Of a stretch of DNA of 13,290 nucleotides, positions 1-6,701 are shown piece after piece; positions within the stretch are counted from its first letter, which is position 1, and each line of letters opens with the position of its first letter. Source of the stretch: Bacteroidales bacterium (GTDB lineage Bacteria; Bacteroidota; Bacteroidia; Bacteroidales; WCHB1-69). The notes under the pieces are model-generated. The model saw only the letters and a list, made by a program, of their open reading frames with translations. It had not been told where the DNA came from and ran no database searches. The stretch covers positions 1 through 13,290 of the forward strand of contig DUOL01000136.1 of NCBI GenBank assembly GCA_012838875.1. The letters are read 5' to 3'. The position numbers and the translations under genes are program-made.

Positions 1-108
1 AAAGCGAGCTTGTAAGCTCTTTTTGCCGCCTTGCGACCCCACGGCTTGTGCCCGCGGACTTGTAACCGGGCGCCGACCCCGAGCGAAGCGAGGGGACACG
101 CCCTAATA
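1..108 (-). repeat. GC-rich dispersed hairpin repeat, copy A (cut by the left edge)
   Basis: A GC-rich block in otherwise AT-rich DNA. Its reverse complement aligns almost without gaps to 10940-11045, so the window holds two copies in inverted orientation about 10.9 kb apart. Shared landmarks, read on the minus strand, are AGGGCGTG, CGCTCGGGGTCGGCG, CAAGTCCGCGGGC, GTGGGGTCGCAA and GGCAAAAAGAGCTT. Two fold-back parts are visible on the plus strand: GAGCTT-GT-AAGCTC at 5-18, and CCCC...GGGG around a GCGAAGC core at about 77-95. The copy probably continues left of base 1, because copy B carries a matching hairpin arm there. It lies 3' of tonB. It resembles REP-type intergenic repeats that I recall from Bacteroidota genomes. 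It encodes no believable protein. Confidence 0.85.
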
Positions 109-146
109 AAAACTAAATTATTTTAAACTTAAAGAAAAAATGGAAT

Positions 147-165
147 AAAGTATTTATAATACTTT
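147..165 (-). terminator. Candidate weak terminator hairpin after tonB
   Basis: A perfect inverted repeat, AAAGTATT-TAT-AATACTTT, lies 30 bp past the tonB stop codon. Reading in the tonB direction it is followed after five bases by a run of six T. The stem is entirely A/T apart from one G-C pair, so it would be a weak intrinsic terminator. A second AT-only fold, CTAAAT-T-ATTTAG at 178-190, lies between it and the stop codon. Function is inferred from structure only. Confidence 0.35.
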
Positions 166-194
166 CACGACTTAGGACTAAATTATTTAGCTAT

Positions 195-878
195 TTAGTT
201 AAAAGTAAACTTGATAGGCAAGTTAAAATAAACTCTCACGGGTTTTCCCATTTGTTCGCCCGGTTTCCATTTAGGTAACATTTGCACTACGCGGATAGCT
301 TCTTGGTCGCAGGCTGGAAAGAGAGGTACAATTACTTTTGCGTTAGAAACACTACCATTTCTTTCCACAACAAACTCTATCAAAACAGTTCCTTCAATGT
401 TATTGTCGCGTGCAGATTGCGGATATTCAAGATTTTTTTGCAAAAAAGCATAAAGAGCGTCAGGTCCACCAATAAATTCGGGCATTTTTTCTGCAAAACG
501 AACAATCGGTGCATCTTCAATAGGTTCATCAACAATTTCTATTTTATCGTAAATGTCAATATCCTCATCTTCGTCTATTTCAACAGAAAAACTGAAAGTT
601 GTGTTTACTTTGACTTCGTCTTTAACAATGTTAAGCACAACATCTTGTTGTTGCTGCTGTGGAGTCGGTGGTGGCGGTGGAGTTTGGTCAGTAGCTATAA
701 CATTATCTTCAATAATAATAACCTCTTCTTCCATTTCGTACACAAAATCGTCTTTCGGTTGTGTGGCAAACAGTTCAAACCCCGCATAAACAAGCCCTAA
801 AACAATAGCTAATCCAATAAGGACAAATGTCCCTTTTTTGCCTTCAAGGTCGCCTTTAAATGATTTCTTTTGTAACAT
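195..878 (-). CDS. tonB: TonB family energy transducer
   Basis: A 227-residue protein with TonB architecture. Residues 1-16 are a basic cytoplasmic stub and about 17-39 form one membrane anchor. A periplasmic linker follows, with TPPPPPTP at 65-72, then five glutamines and a strongly acidic stretch to about 120. The TonB C-terminal domain fills about 130-227, with YPQSA (152-156), a GTVLIEFVVERNG strand pair and PKWKPGEQ (202-209) before the last strands. In this family the protein couples the ExbB-ExbD proton-driven motor to TonB-dependent outer-membrane receptors. No exbB or exbD is visible nearby. It stands alone and is divergent from lpdA. The start is the first ATG, about 40 bp downstream of a TAnnTTTG element. 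Bacteroidota genomes usually hold several tonB paralogues, so the receptor served cannot be told. Confidence 0.93.
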   Translation of the reverse strand: MLQKKSFKGDLEGKKGTFVLIGLAIVLGLVYAGFELFATQPKDDFVYEMEEEVIIIEDNVIATDQTPPPPPTPQQQQQDVVLNIVKDEVKVNTTFSFSVEIDEDEDIDIYDKIEIVDEPIEDAPIVRFAEKMPEFIGGPDALYAFLQKNLEYPQSARDNNIEGTVLIEFVVERNGSVSNAKVIVPLFPACDQEAIRVVQMLPKWKPGEQMGKPVRVYFNLPIKFTFN

Positions 879-916
879 GGTCTTAAAAATTATACGTGTA
901 TAATATAATAACGTTG

Positions 917-924
917 CAAAAGTA
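917..924 (-). promoter_or_regulatory. Candidate tonB promoter, -7 element
   Basis: The minus strand reads TACTTTTG, an exact match to the Bacteroidota primary-sigma -7 consensus TAnnTTTG, 38 bp upstream of the tonB ATG. I see no good TTTG -33 box at the expected 19-22 bp spacing, so the call rests on one element and its position in the divergent tonB-lpdA intergenic region. Confidence 0.5.
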
Positions 925-969
925 ATAAAAATTGTAATAATATAATAAGTTAATAATATAAAAAATGAT

Positions 970-977
970 TATGTTTG
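970..977 (+). promoter_or_regulatory. Candidate lpdA promoter, -7 element
   Basis: The plus strand reads TATGTTTG, an exact TAnnTTTG match, 82 bp upstream of the lpdA ATG. That implies a 5' leader of about 75 nt. No clear -33 TTTG is seen. Together with the tonB element it makes a back-to-back promoter region of about 180 bp. Confidence 0.5.
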
Positions 978-1059
978 CAACATTATTTATCCTTGAGGGG
1001 AAAAATGCAAATCTTGCTACTCTTAAGCTATGTTAGATGTATAATTTAAAAAGGTAATT

Positions 1060-2454
1060 ATGAAATATGATTTAATTATTATTGGTAGTGGTCCCGGCGG
1101 ATATGTTGCCGGTATTCGTGCAAGCCAACTTAATTTAAAAGTGGCTATTATTGAGAAAGCCGATTTAGGCGGTGTTTGTCTTAATTGGGGCTGTATTCCG
1201 ACCAAAGCGTTATTAAAGTCGGCACAAGTTTTTCAGTATGCAAAACATGCGTCTCAATATGGTATTAATGTTGGCGAGGAAGTTACGCCCGACTTTTCGG
1301 CGATTGTCAATAGGAGTAGAAATATTGCTTCGCAGATGAGTAAGGGGGTTGAGTTTTTGATGAAAAAGAACAAAATCGACCTTATTAGCGGGTTTGGGAA
1401 AGTGCTTCCGAACCGCCAAGTTGAGGTTACGCAAGCCGATGGGAACAAGACTCTTTACGAGGCGGAACATGTTCTTTTGGCTACGGGAGCACGGTCGCGG
1501 GAACTACCCCATATTTTGCAAGACGGGAAGAAGATTATCGGTTATCGCGAAGCGTTGACGCTTGACCATCTTCCTACGTCTATGGTAGTTATGGGGTCCG
1601 GCGCTATCGGCAGTGAGTTTGCCTATTTTTACGCCTCTATGGGAACTAAAGTAACGTTAGTGGAATTCTTACCTAATGTAGTGCCTGTGGAAGACGAAGA
1701 AATCTCAAGGCAATTGGAGCGCTCTTTCCGAAAATTAGGAGTTAAAGTGATGACTTCTTCCTCCGTTGAAAAAGTTGAGGTTAAAGATGATGTGTGTTAC
1801 GTTACAGTTAAAGACGGGAAAGGTAAAGAGATAGAAATTGAAACGGAAATTGTTCTTTCTGCTGTTGGCGTTATTCCTAATCTTGAAGGAATCGGGATTG
1901 AGGAGTGTAATATTACAATTGAAAAAAATAAGATTGTGGTAGATGAGTTTTATCGCACCTCTTCGGACGGGGTTTATGCGATTGGAGACATTGTGCACGG
2001 ACCTGCGTTGGCGCACGTGGCATCTCGCGAAGCCGTAATTTGTGTTGAGAAAATTGCCGGGTTAGATGTTTTACCAATGGATTATGCCAATATTCCGGGT
2101 TGCACTTATACCTCTCCGGAAGTTGCGTCTGTGGGCATGACCGAGAAGGCGGCGTTAGCCCAAGGGAAAGAGATACTTGTCGGGAAGTTTCCGTTTATGG
2201 CTTCGGGAAAAGCTACGGCATCAGGCAATAGAGACGGTATGGTTAAGGTAATTTTTGATAAAGAGACGGATTTACTTTTGGGTTGCCATTTGATAGGGGA
2301 GAACGTTACGGAGATGATTTCGGGAGCCGTGGTGGCAAGAACGAAAGGAGTTACCGGAAAAGAAATTTTACATTCGGTACACCCTCATCCTACCTTGTCG
2401 GAAGCGATTATGGAAGCTACTGCTAATGCCTACGGAGAAGCTATCCATTTGTAA
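1060..2454 (+). CDS. lpdA: Dihydrolipoyl dehydrogenase (E3 / L-protein)
   Basis: A 464-residue class I pyridine nucleotide-disulfide oxidoreductase of full family length. It reoxidises protein-bound dihydrolipoamide with NAD+ as E3 of 2-oxo acid dehydrogenases or L-protein of glycine cleavage. The FAD-binding GSGPGG is at 9-14. The redox disulfide is GGVCLNWGCIPTK with C40 and C45. The NAD-binding GSGAIG is at 179-184, and the second FAD contact ends in YAIGD at about 306-310. The C-terminal dimer-interface motif HPHPTLSE supplies catalytic His443 and Glu448. These motifs favour lipoamide dehydrogenase over glutathione or mercuric reductase. The ATG is preceded by AAAAAGG, a weak ribosome site. 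No E1, E2 or glycine-cleavage gene lies in the window, so the partner complex is unknown. It is convergent with dnaJ across a 5-bp gap. Confidence 0.97.
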   Translation: MKYDLIIIGSGPGGYVAGIRASQLNLKVAIIEKADLGGVCLNWGCIPTKALLKSAQVFQYAKHASQYGINVGEEVTPDFSAIVNRSRNIASQMSKGVEFLMKKNKIDLISGFGKVLPNRQVEVTQADGNKTLYEAEHVLLATGARSRELPHILQDGKKIIGYREALTLDHLPTSMVVMGSGAIGSEFAYFYASMGTKVTLVEFLPNVVPVEDEEISRQLERSFRKLGVKVMTSSSVEKVEVKDDVCYVTVKDGKGKEIEIETEIVLSAVGVIPNLEGIGIEECNITIEKNKIVVDEFYRTSSDGVYAIGDIVHGPALAHVASREAVICVEKIAGLDVLPMDYANIPGCTYTSPEVASVGMTEKAALAQGKEILVGKFPFMASGKATASGNRDGMVKVIFDKETDLLLGCHLIGENVTEMISGAVVARTKGVTGKEILHSVHPHPTLSEAIMEATANAYGEAIHL

Positions 2455-2459
2455 AAGAT

Positions 2460-3629
2460 TTAGGAGAGAAACTGCTTAACACGGCGGAAAAAGCTCTTTT
2501 CACTCTTTCCTGGTTTCGGTATGAAATTTTCGGAAGTGTTAAATTTTTCAAGTATACTCTTCTCTTCTTTGGTTAGGGTTTTTGGAGTCCAAACGTTCAC
2601 ATTTACGATTAAATCGCCCATCCTATAATTGTGAAGTTCAGGAAGTCCCTTTCCTTGTAAGCGTAGAATTTGCCCGCTTTGTGTTCCCGGAGCAATTTTC
2701 ACTTTCGCTTTTCCTTCCAAAATTGGAATTTCTACAGTGGCTCCTAACGCTGCTTGCGGGAAAGAGATATAGTAGTTGATATAGAGATTATTGCCGTCTC
2801 TTTCAAAAATCGGATGTTCAATTTCCTCAATAGCAATTATCAAATCACCGTTTATTCCGCCGTTGGGGGCAGCGTTTCCTTTTCCACTCAAGCTCATGTG
2901 TCTACCTTCCGAGATACCGGCAGGAATATTGACCGTAACAATTTCTTCTCCTTTAACAATCCCGTTACCTTGACAGTTAGAACATTTATTTTTAATAATT
3001 TCGCCGCTTCCTGAGCATTCGGGGCATGTGCTAGCGCTTTGCATCATACCCAAAAAACTTTGTTGCGTACGAATTACTTGCCCTCTTCCCTGACAAGTGG
3101 GGCACGTTACGATATCGCTCTCATTTTTTGCACCTCTGCCATTACAAACATTGCAGGGGACATATTTTTTAATTTTAAGTTTTTTTTCCGTGTTCTTAGC
3201 GATTTCTTCTAAGGTAAGTTTAACTTTGACACGAATATTTGTACCTTTACGAATTCTCTGTTGGCTTCTGCCGGTTCCGCCGGACGAGAATCCTCCGAAA
3301 TCGAAGCCGCCCATACCACCCATGCCGCCGGTGAAAAGGTCACCAAAACGTTCAAAAATAGTATGTAAGTCGAAGTCTACATTGCCGAAACCTCCTCCTC
3401 CGCCGCCTACCCCTGCGTGTCCAAATCTATCATATTTGGCTTTTTTATCTTCGTTGCTCAGTACATCATAAGCCTCCGCCGCCTCCTTAAATTTTTCTTC
3501 AGCCTCTTTATTACCCGGATTTCTGTCCGGATGATATTCCATCGCTTTTTTACGATATGCTTTTTTAATTTCGTCAGCGGTTGCATTTTTTTCTATGCCA
3601 AGAACTTCATAATAGTCTCTCTTTGCCAT
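2460..3629 (-). CDS. dnaJ: Chaperone DnaJ (Hsp40)
   Basis: A full-length type I DnaJ of 389 residues, the cytoplasmic co-chaperone that delivers unfolded clients to DnaK and stimulates its ATPase. The J domain spans 1-70 with HPD at 33-35. A Gly/Phe-rich linker runs from about 69 to 120 and includes seven consecutive glycines (74-80, after GV). Four CxxCxGxG zinc motifs begin at C159, C176, C202 and C216 and build two zinc sites. The substrate-binding beta domains follow, with GTQSGQILRLQGKGLP near 315-330. The gene starts 17 bp after the grpE stop, so the two are almost certainly cotranscribed from the promoter upstream of grpE. dnaK is not in the window. Confidence 0.98.
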   Translation of the reverse strand: MAKRDYYEVLGIEKNATADEIKKAYRKKAMEYHPDRNPGNKEAEEKFKEAAEAYDVLSNEDKKAKYDRFGHAGVGGGGGGFGNVDFDLHTIFERFGDLFTGGMGGMGGFDFGGFSSGGTGRSQQRIRKGTNIRVKVKLTLEEIAKNTEKKLKIKKYVPCNVCNGRGAKNESDIVTCPTCQGRGQVIRTQQSFLGMMQSASTCPECSGSGEIIKNKCSNCQGNGIVKGEEIVTVNIPAGISEGRHMSLSGKGNAAPNGGINGDLIIAIEEIEHPIFERDGNNLYINYYISFPQAALGATVEIPILEGKAKVKIAPGTQSGQILRLQGKGLPELHNYRMGDLIVNVNVWTPKTLTKEEKSILEKFNTSENFIPKPGKSEKSFFRRVKQFLS

Positions 3630-3646
3630 GACTCGTTCCTTTAAGA

Positions 3647-4285
3647 TTAATTCCCAACAATTACTTTGGAAAATCTAATAACTTTATCCTTAATTTTATA
3701 GCCTTTCGTTATGACATCTACAATCTTTCCTTTATCTTCTTCTTTTTCAACGGCAAAATGAGAAATAGCTTCATGTAAATCGGTATTAAAAAGTTCTCCT
3801 TTTGCCGGTATTTCTTCCACGTGAAATTGTTTTAATACTTGTAACAATTTTCTGTAAATAATTTCAAAACCCTCTATCATATTTTCTATTTCACTGCTAT
3901 TCTCCGTTTTCTCGTGTGCAGCGAAAGCCCTTTCAAAATCATCAACGACAGGCAAAATATAACTTATTACCGTTTCCGAAGCCGTAGCTAAAAGTTCTAA
4001 CTTTTCACGACTTGTTCTTTTTTTGAAATTATCAAACTCCGAAAATAGTCTTAAATATCTGTCATTAAGTTCTGCTTTTTCTTCTTCTAATTTTTCAATT
4101 TTTTCCTTTAATTTTGTCTCTTTACTACCTTTTTTGCCAAAAATTGAACTTTTTTCTTCTTTTTTATCTATATTTTCATTTTCTTGAATCGTTGCTTTTT
4201 CTTCTTTATTTTCTATATTTTCGTTTGAAGCAGTAGTGCTAACATCGTCTTTTTCAACTTCTTTTTCCTTTTCTTTTTCTTTCAT
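3647..4285 (-). CDS. grpE: Nucleotide exchange factor GrpE
   Basis: A 212-residue GrpE, which releases ADP from DnaK as a homodimer. Residues 1-60 are low-complexity Lys/Glu/Asn-rich sequence, longer than in many GrpE proteins and probably disordered. The long dimerising helix follows (about 57-125), with SEFDNFKKRTSRE at about 82-94 and LPVVDDFERA at about 111-120. The C-terminal beta domain carries the family signature as GYKIKDKVIRFSKVIVG (195-211). The usual Pro after the Arg in this signature (RPA-V-V) is Phe here, a mild variation. The chosen ATG opens a lysine-rich start; a later start is possible because the N-terminal tail is not conserved. It is the first gene of a grpE-dnaJ unit. 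Confidence 0.97.
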   Translation of the reverse strand: MKEKEKEKEVEKDDVSTTASNENIENKEEKATIQENENIDKKEEKSSIFGKKGSKETKLKEKIEKLEEEKAELNDRYLRLFSEFDNFKKRTSREKLELLATASETVISYILPVVDDFERAFAAHEKTENSSEIENMIEGFEIIYRKLLQVLKQFHVEEIPAKGELFNTDLHEAISHFAVEKEEDKGKIVDVITKGYKIKDKVIRFSKVIVGN

Positions 4286-4346
4286 ATTAATAATACTTAG
4301 GGAATGGTTTTATATAATATAACTTTCAATTTTACTCATATTACAT

Positions 4347-4380
4347 CAAATATATTGCCAATTTCCTTTTTTTTGTCAAA
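4347..4380 (-). promoter_or_regulatory. Candidate grpE-dnaJ promoter (-33 and -7)
   Basis: On the minus strand TTTG (4380-4377) and TATATTTG (4354-4347) match both Bacteroidota promoter elements, TTTG and TAnnTTTG. The spacer is 22 bp, close to the usual 19-21. The -7 element ends 61 bp before the grpE ATG. This is the only site in the window with both boxes. Confidence 0.6.
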
Positions 4381-4386
4381 TTGGCA
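4356..4386. promoter_or_regulatory. Inverted repeat overlapping the grpE-dnaJ promoter; candidate operator
   Basis: Perfect 9-bp arms TGCCAATTT (4356-4364) and AAATTGGCA (4378-4386) are separated by 13 bp. The repeat begins two bases upstream of the -7 element and covers the -33 box, where a repressor dimer would block RNA polymerase. The layout recalls the HrcA operator CIRCE (9-bp arms around a 9-bp spacer), but the arm sequence differs. It could instead be a 3' hairpin of the upstream ROK gene, yet no T-tract follows on either strand. The regulatory role is inference. Confidence 0.45.
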
Positions 4387-4409
4387 GAAAAATAAAATTA
4401 TTCTAAATA

Positions 4410-5360
4410 TTAATTTTGTTCTTCTAATTGTAAAAGTGCGGCGGCACCGAGAATGGCGGCGGTATTTTCATTTAATTGGGATAGCAATAGTTGAACTTTG
4501 CCTTGATAGGAAGCAAGTAGAAACTTTTCCAAGTAGTACTTTGTAGGAGAGAGTAAATCGCCCGATTTTGTGGGACCGCCCATTAAAAATATTGCTTCCG
4601 GCGAGGTGCAGGCAACGGCATTTGAGAGAGCTAGCCCTAATACGTATCCCGTTTGCCTTAATGTTTCAACAGCTAAGGCGTCTCCTCTATCGGCAGCGTC
4701 TCCGATAACTTTACCGCCGATTTTTTCTATTGGGAGTGCATATAATTCACTTTCAATTTGGTGTTCGGCAATCAATTCATGACAAGTCTGTTTAATTCCG
4801 CGTGCGGAAGCGTAAGTTTCTAAGCAGCCTTTACGTCCGCATGTGCATTGTCGCCCGTCCGGAAAAATAATCGTGTGCCCTAATTCTCCCGCCATTCCAT
4901 CATGTCCGTAAACCACTTTCCCATCAATGACAATACCGCTTCCAACCCCCGTGCCTAAAGTAATCATGATAAAATTTTTTATATTTTTAGCCCCTCCGTA
5001 GAACATCTCTCCGTAAGCGGCGGCATTGGCATCATTAGTGATTACTACTTTTGTATCTATTTGATTTTTAATTAATTTCTTTAGATTAAAATTCTCTTCA
5101 AATTTTAAATTAGGTGCTTTGCATATTTCTCCCGTGTAGAAATTGGCATTCGGAGCACCGATTCCAATGCCGTTAATAGTTTTGATTTTATGTTTTTCTA
5201 ATAACTTGTGAATGGAATTAACTAAATCGCTAACAAAAATATCAATGTTATTATAAGTTGAGGTTGCTAAACGGCTTCTATCTATACATTTTCCATGCTC
5301 ATTTACAATACCAATGTCTGTATTGGTTCCACCCATATCAATTCCTATTGTAAATGCCAT
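4410..5360 (-). CDS. ROK-family sugar kinase, glucokinase-like
   Basis: A 316-residue ROK kinase of normal length, predicted to phosphorylate glucose or a related hexose with ATP in the cytoplasm. The phosphate-binding motif is IDMGGTNTDIG (7-17). The catalytic base is Asp110 in TNDANAAAYGE. The second nucleotide motif is LGTGVGSGI (135-143). The ROK signature has sugar-contact Glu159 and His162, then a zinc site CTCGRKGC in which His162 and Cys172, Cys174 and Cys179 are the expected ligands. No helix-turn-helix precedes the kinase domain, so it is an enzyme and not a NagC-type repressor. Glucokinase is the likeliest role, but N-acetylglucosamine, N-acetylmannosamine or fructose kinase cannot be excluded. 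It starts 8 bp after the plug-gene stop, so it is probably the second gene of that unit. Confidence 0.9.
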   Translation of the reverse strand: MAFTIGIDMGGTNTDIGIVNEHGKCIDRSRLATSTYNNIDIFVSDLVNSIHKLLEKHKIKTINGIGIGAPNANFYTGEICKAPNLKFEENFNLKKLIKNQIDTKVVITNDANAAAYGEMFYGGAKNIKNFIMITLGTGVGSGIVIDGKVVYGHDGMAGELGHTIIFPDGRQCTCGRKGCLETYASARGIKQTCHELIAEHQIESELYALPIEKIGGKVIGDAADRGDALAVETLRQTGYVLGLALSNAVACTSPEAIFLMGGPTKSGDLLSPTKYYLEKFLLASYQGKVQLLLSQLNENTAAILGAAALLQLEEQN

Positions 5361-5368
5361 AGCTACAA

Positions 5369-6652
5369 TTATTTAAAAAAGAGTTCCAACGAACCTATTA
5401 ATTTATCGTAAACCGTTCCCTCTTCTTGCAAATAAAGGAAAATAGTATATTTATTTTGTGTCTCCCAATGGTTTCCTTCAATAAAAGTTTCGTCAATAAT
5501 TAGATTTTTTTTCTTTTTTACTAAAACGTATTGATAGTTATAAAATCCTTGTTTCAGCAAAAGTGCCGTTTCCCAATAGTTTGTTTTAGGGTTCAGCTTC
5601 AGTCTCGCTTCATCTACGATTTTCCAATCCGTTAACGCTCCAAAAACATAGAGATTTCCTTCTGTTAGTTCAAAATCCGCTTTTAATGAGAAGATGGTTT
5701 TTACATAATCTTCTGAATTTTTGCCGTTAAAATCTTCATTTTTTATGTAGTAGAAACCATTTAAAGTCGGGTCATTTGTATAAGGAGTATAGGGCTTAGC
5801 TACGTCTTCCAACACAAAAGCTATATTTTCATCGTTTCTATAGCCGATAGATACAATTCTATTTCCATTATATCGTAAACTTTTAATATCAAAAAAGCGA
5901 AAATCATTCCCTCCATTAAAAGCATTGGCATTATTGTCATAGTCAAAATTATACTCTCCCGGTTTTCCGGAACGGTAGGGTAAGCCGATAATAGCATTAT
6001 CCCAACGTCCGTTTTGAACGATGTTGGCGTGTAAGTAGCGGGAGGGATTTTTGACGTCATAATTTCCCGTGTAGGCAGTGAAATCTACTTCTTGCATAGT
6101 GTGCATGGTGCTTACGTCGCTCGAACGATTAACTCTTCCGGAAATAATGACGGGTTTGTTTTCAATGACCATAAACCGTCTCACTAAAATAGGATCGTCA
6201 GGGGAGGTGTCGTATACAAAAAGAAGATAGTTTCCGGATTTTGTAATTTTCATCAAATCACTCGGAAAGGACAATTCATAATGTGTATAAGAAGTAATCG
6301 TATTAAATGAGTAGGAGTAGTCAGAAATTTCATCTTCTAAAAAGCCGTCAATATACTCCATTTGGCTTAAATTATCAATTTTCCAGTCGTACGAACAGTG
6401 AATAAAAGTGTATTTCAGATAGCGGCTTTCGTTACTCAAGTCGTCAAAGGAGAGGAGTAATTTTTCATCGCTGTTCAATTTAATGATAGGTTGAGAGTAC
6501 GGGTAATTATCCAAGTAGAGTTCTACTGTTTTAATATCATCAATAAAACAGCTATTTACGGTAGTAAGGTATTGAAAATCTTGCCCATTAAGTTGCCCAA
6601 AAAGGGAGAAAAGGAGCAAGATTAAAAGTGCATAGTTTTTGCTATGTTTCAT
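5369..6652 (-). CDS. Type IX secretion plug-family (DUF5103) exported protein
   Basis: A 427-residue exported protein. Residues 1-23 form a signal peptide: basic MKHSK, a hydrophobic core at about 8-19, and a likely cut after LNG. The rest is beta-rich and aromatic. FIHCSYDWK near 84-92, the YSFNT...YTHYELSFP stretch and an immunoglobulin-like C-terminal half match, from memory, the DUF5103 family. One Flavobacterium member of that family plugs the SprA channel of the type IX secretion system. By analogy it would act in the periplasm on an outer-membrane pore. No spr, gld or por gene is nearby, and the family may occur where no such system exists, so the partner is not shown. It is transcribed ahead of the ROK kinase and has its own candidate promoter at 6682-6689. 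Confidence 0.8.
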   Translation of the reverse strand: MKHSKNYALLILLLFSLFGQLNGQDFQYLTTVNSCFIDDIKTVELYLDNYPYSQPIIKLNSDEKLLLSFDDLSNESRYLKYTFIHCSYDWKIDNLSQMEYIDGFLEDEISDYSYSFNTITSYTHYELSFPSDLMKITKSGNYLLFVYDTSPDDPILVRRFMVIENKPVIISGRVNRSSDVSTMHTMQEVDFTAYTGNYDVKNPSRYLHANIVQNGRWDNAIIGLPYRSGKPGEYNFDYDNNANAFNGGNDFRFFDIKSLRYNGNRIVSIGYRNDENIAFVLEDVAKPYTPYTNDPTLNGFYYIKNEDFNGKNSEDYVKTIFSLKADFELTEGNLYVFGALTDWKIVDEARLKLNPKTNYWETALLLKQGFYNYQYVLVKKKKNLIIDETFIEGNHWETQNKYTIFLYLQEEGTVYDKLIGSLELFFK

Positions 6653-6681
6653 TCTTTATTTTTTACCCATTATTTCTTTTT

Positions 6682-6689
6682 CAAAGATA
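6682..6689 (-). promoter_or_regulatory. Candidate promoter of the plug-ROK unit, -7 element
   Basis: The minus strand reads TATCTTTG, an exact TAnnTTTG match, ending 29 bp before the plug ATG, within the 49-bp gap after nhaD copy 1. No clear -33 box is seen. It suggests that plug and ROK are not simply read through from nhaD. Confidence 0.5.
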
Positions 6690-6701
6690 CATAATTTTTT
6701 T

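Noticed and set aside
282..800. Long plus-strand open frames opposite tonB, with similar frames opposite dnaJ, nhaD and recN
   Set aside because: Each is the antisense shadow of a well-supported gene. They contain low-complexity runs such as poly-Cys or poly-Gly and have no recognisable domain.
4356..4386. CIRCE/HrcA operator upstream of grpE
   Set aside because: The architecture is similar, but the arms do not match TTAGCACTC/GAGTGCTAA and the spacer is 13 rather than 9 bp. It is reported only as an unassigned operator candidate.
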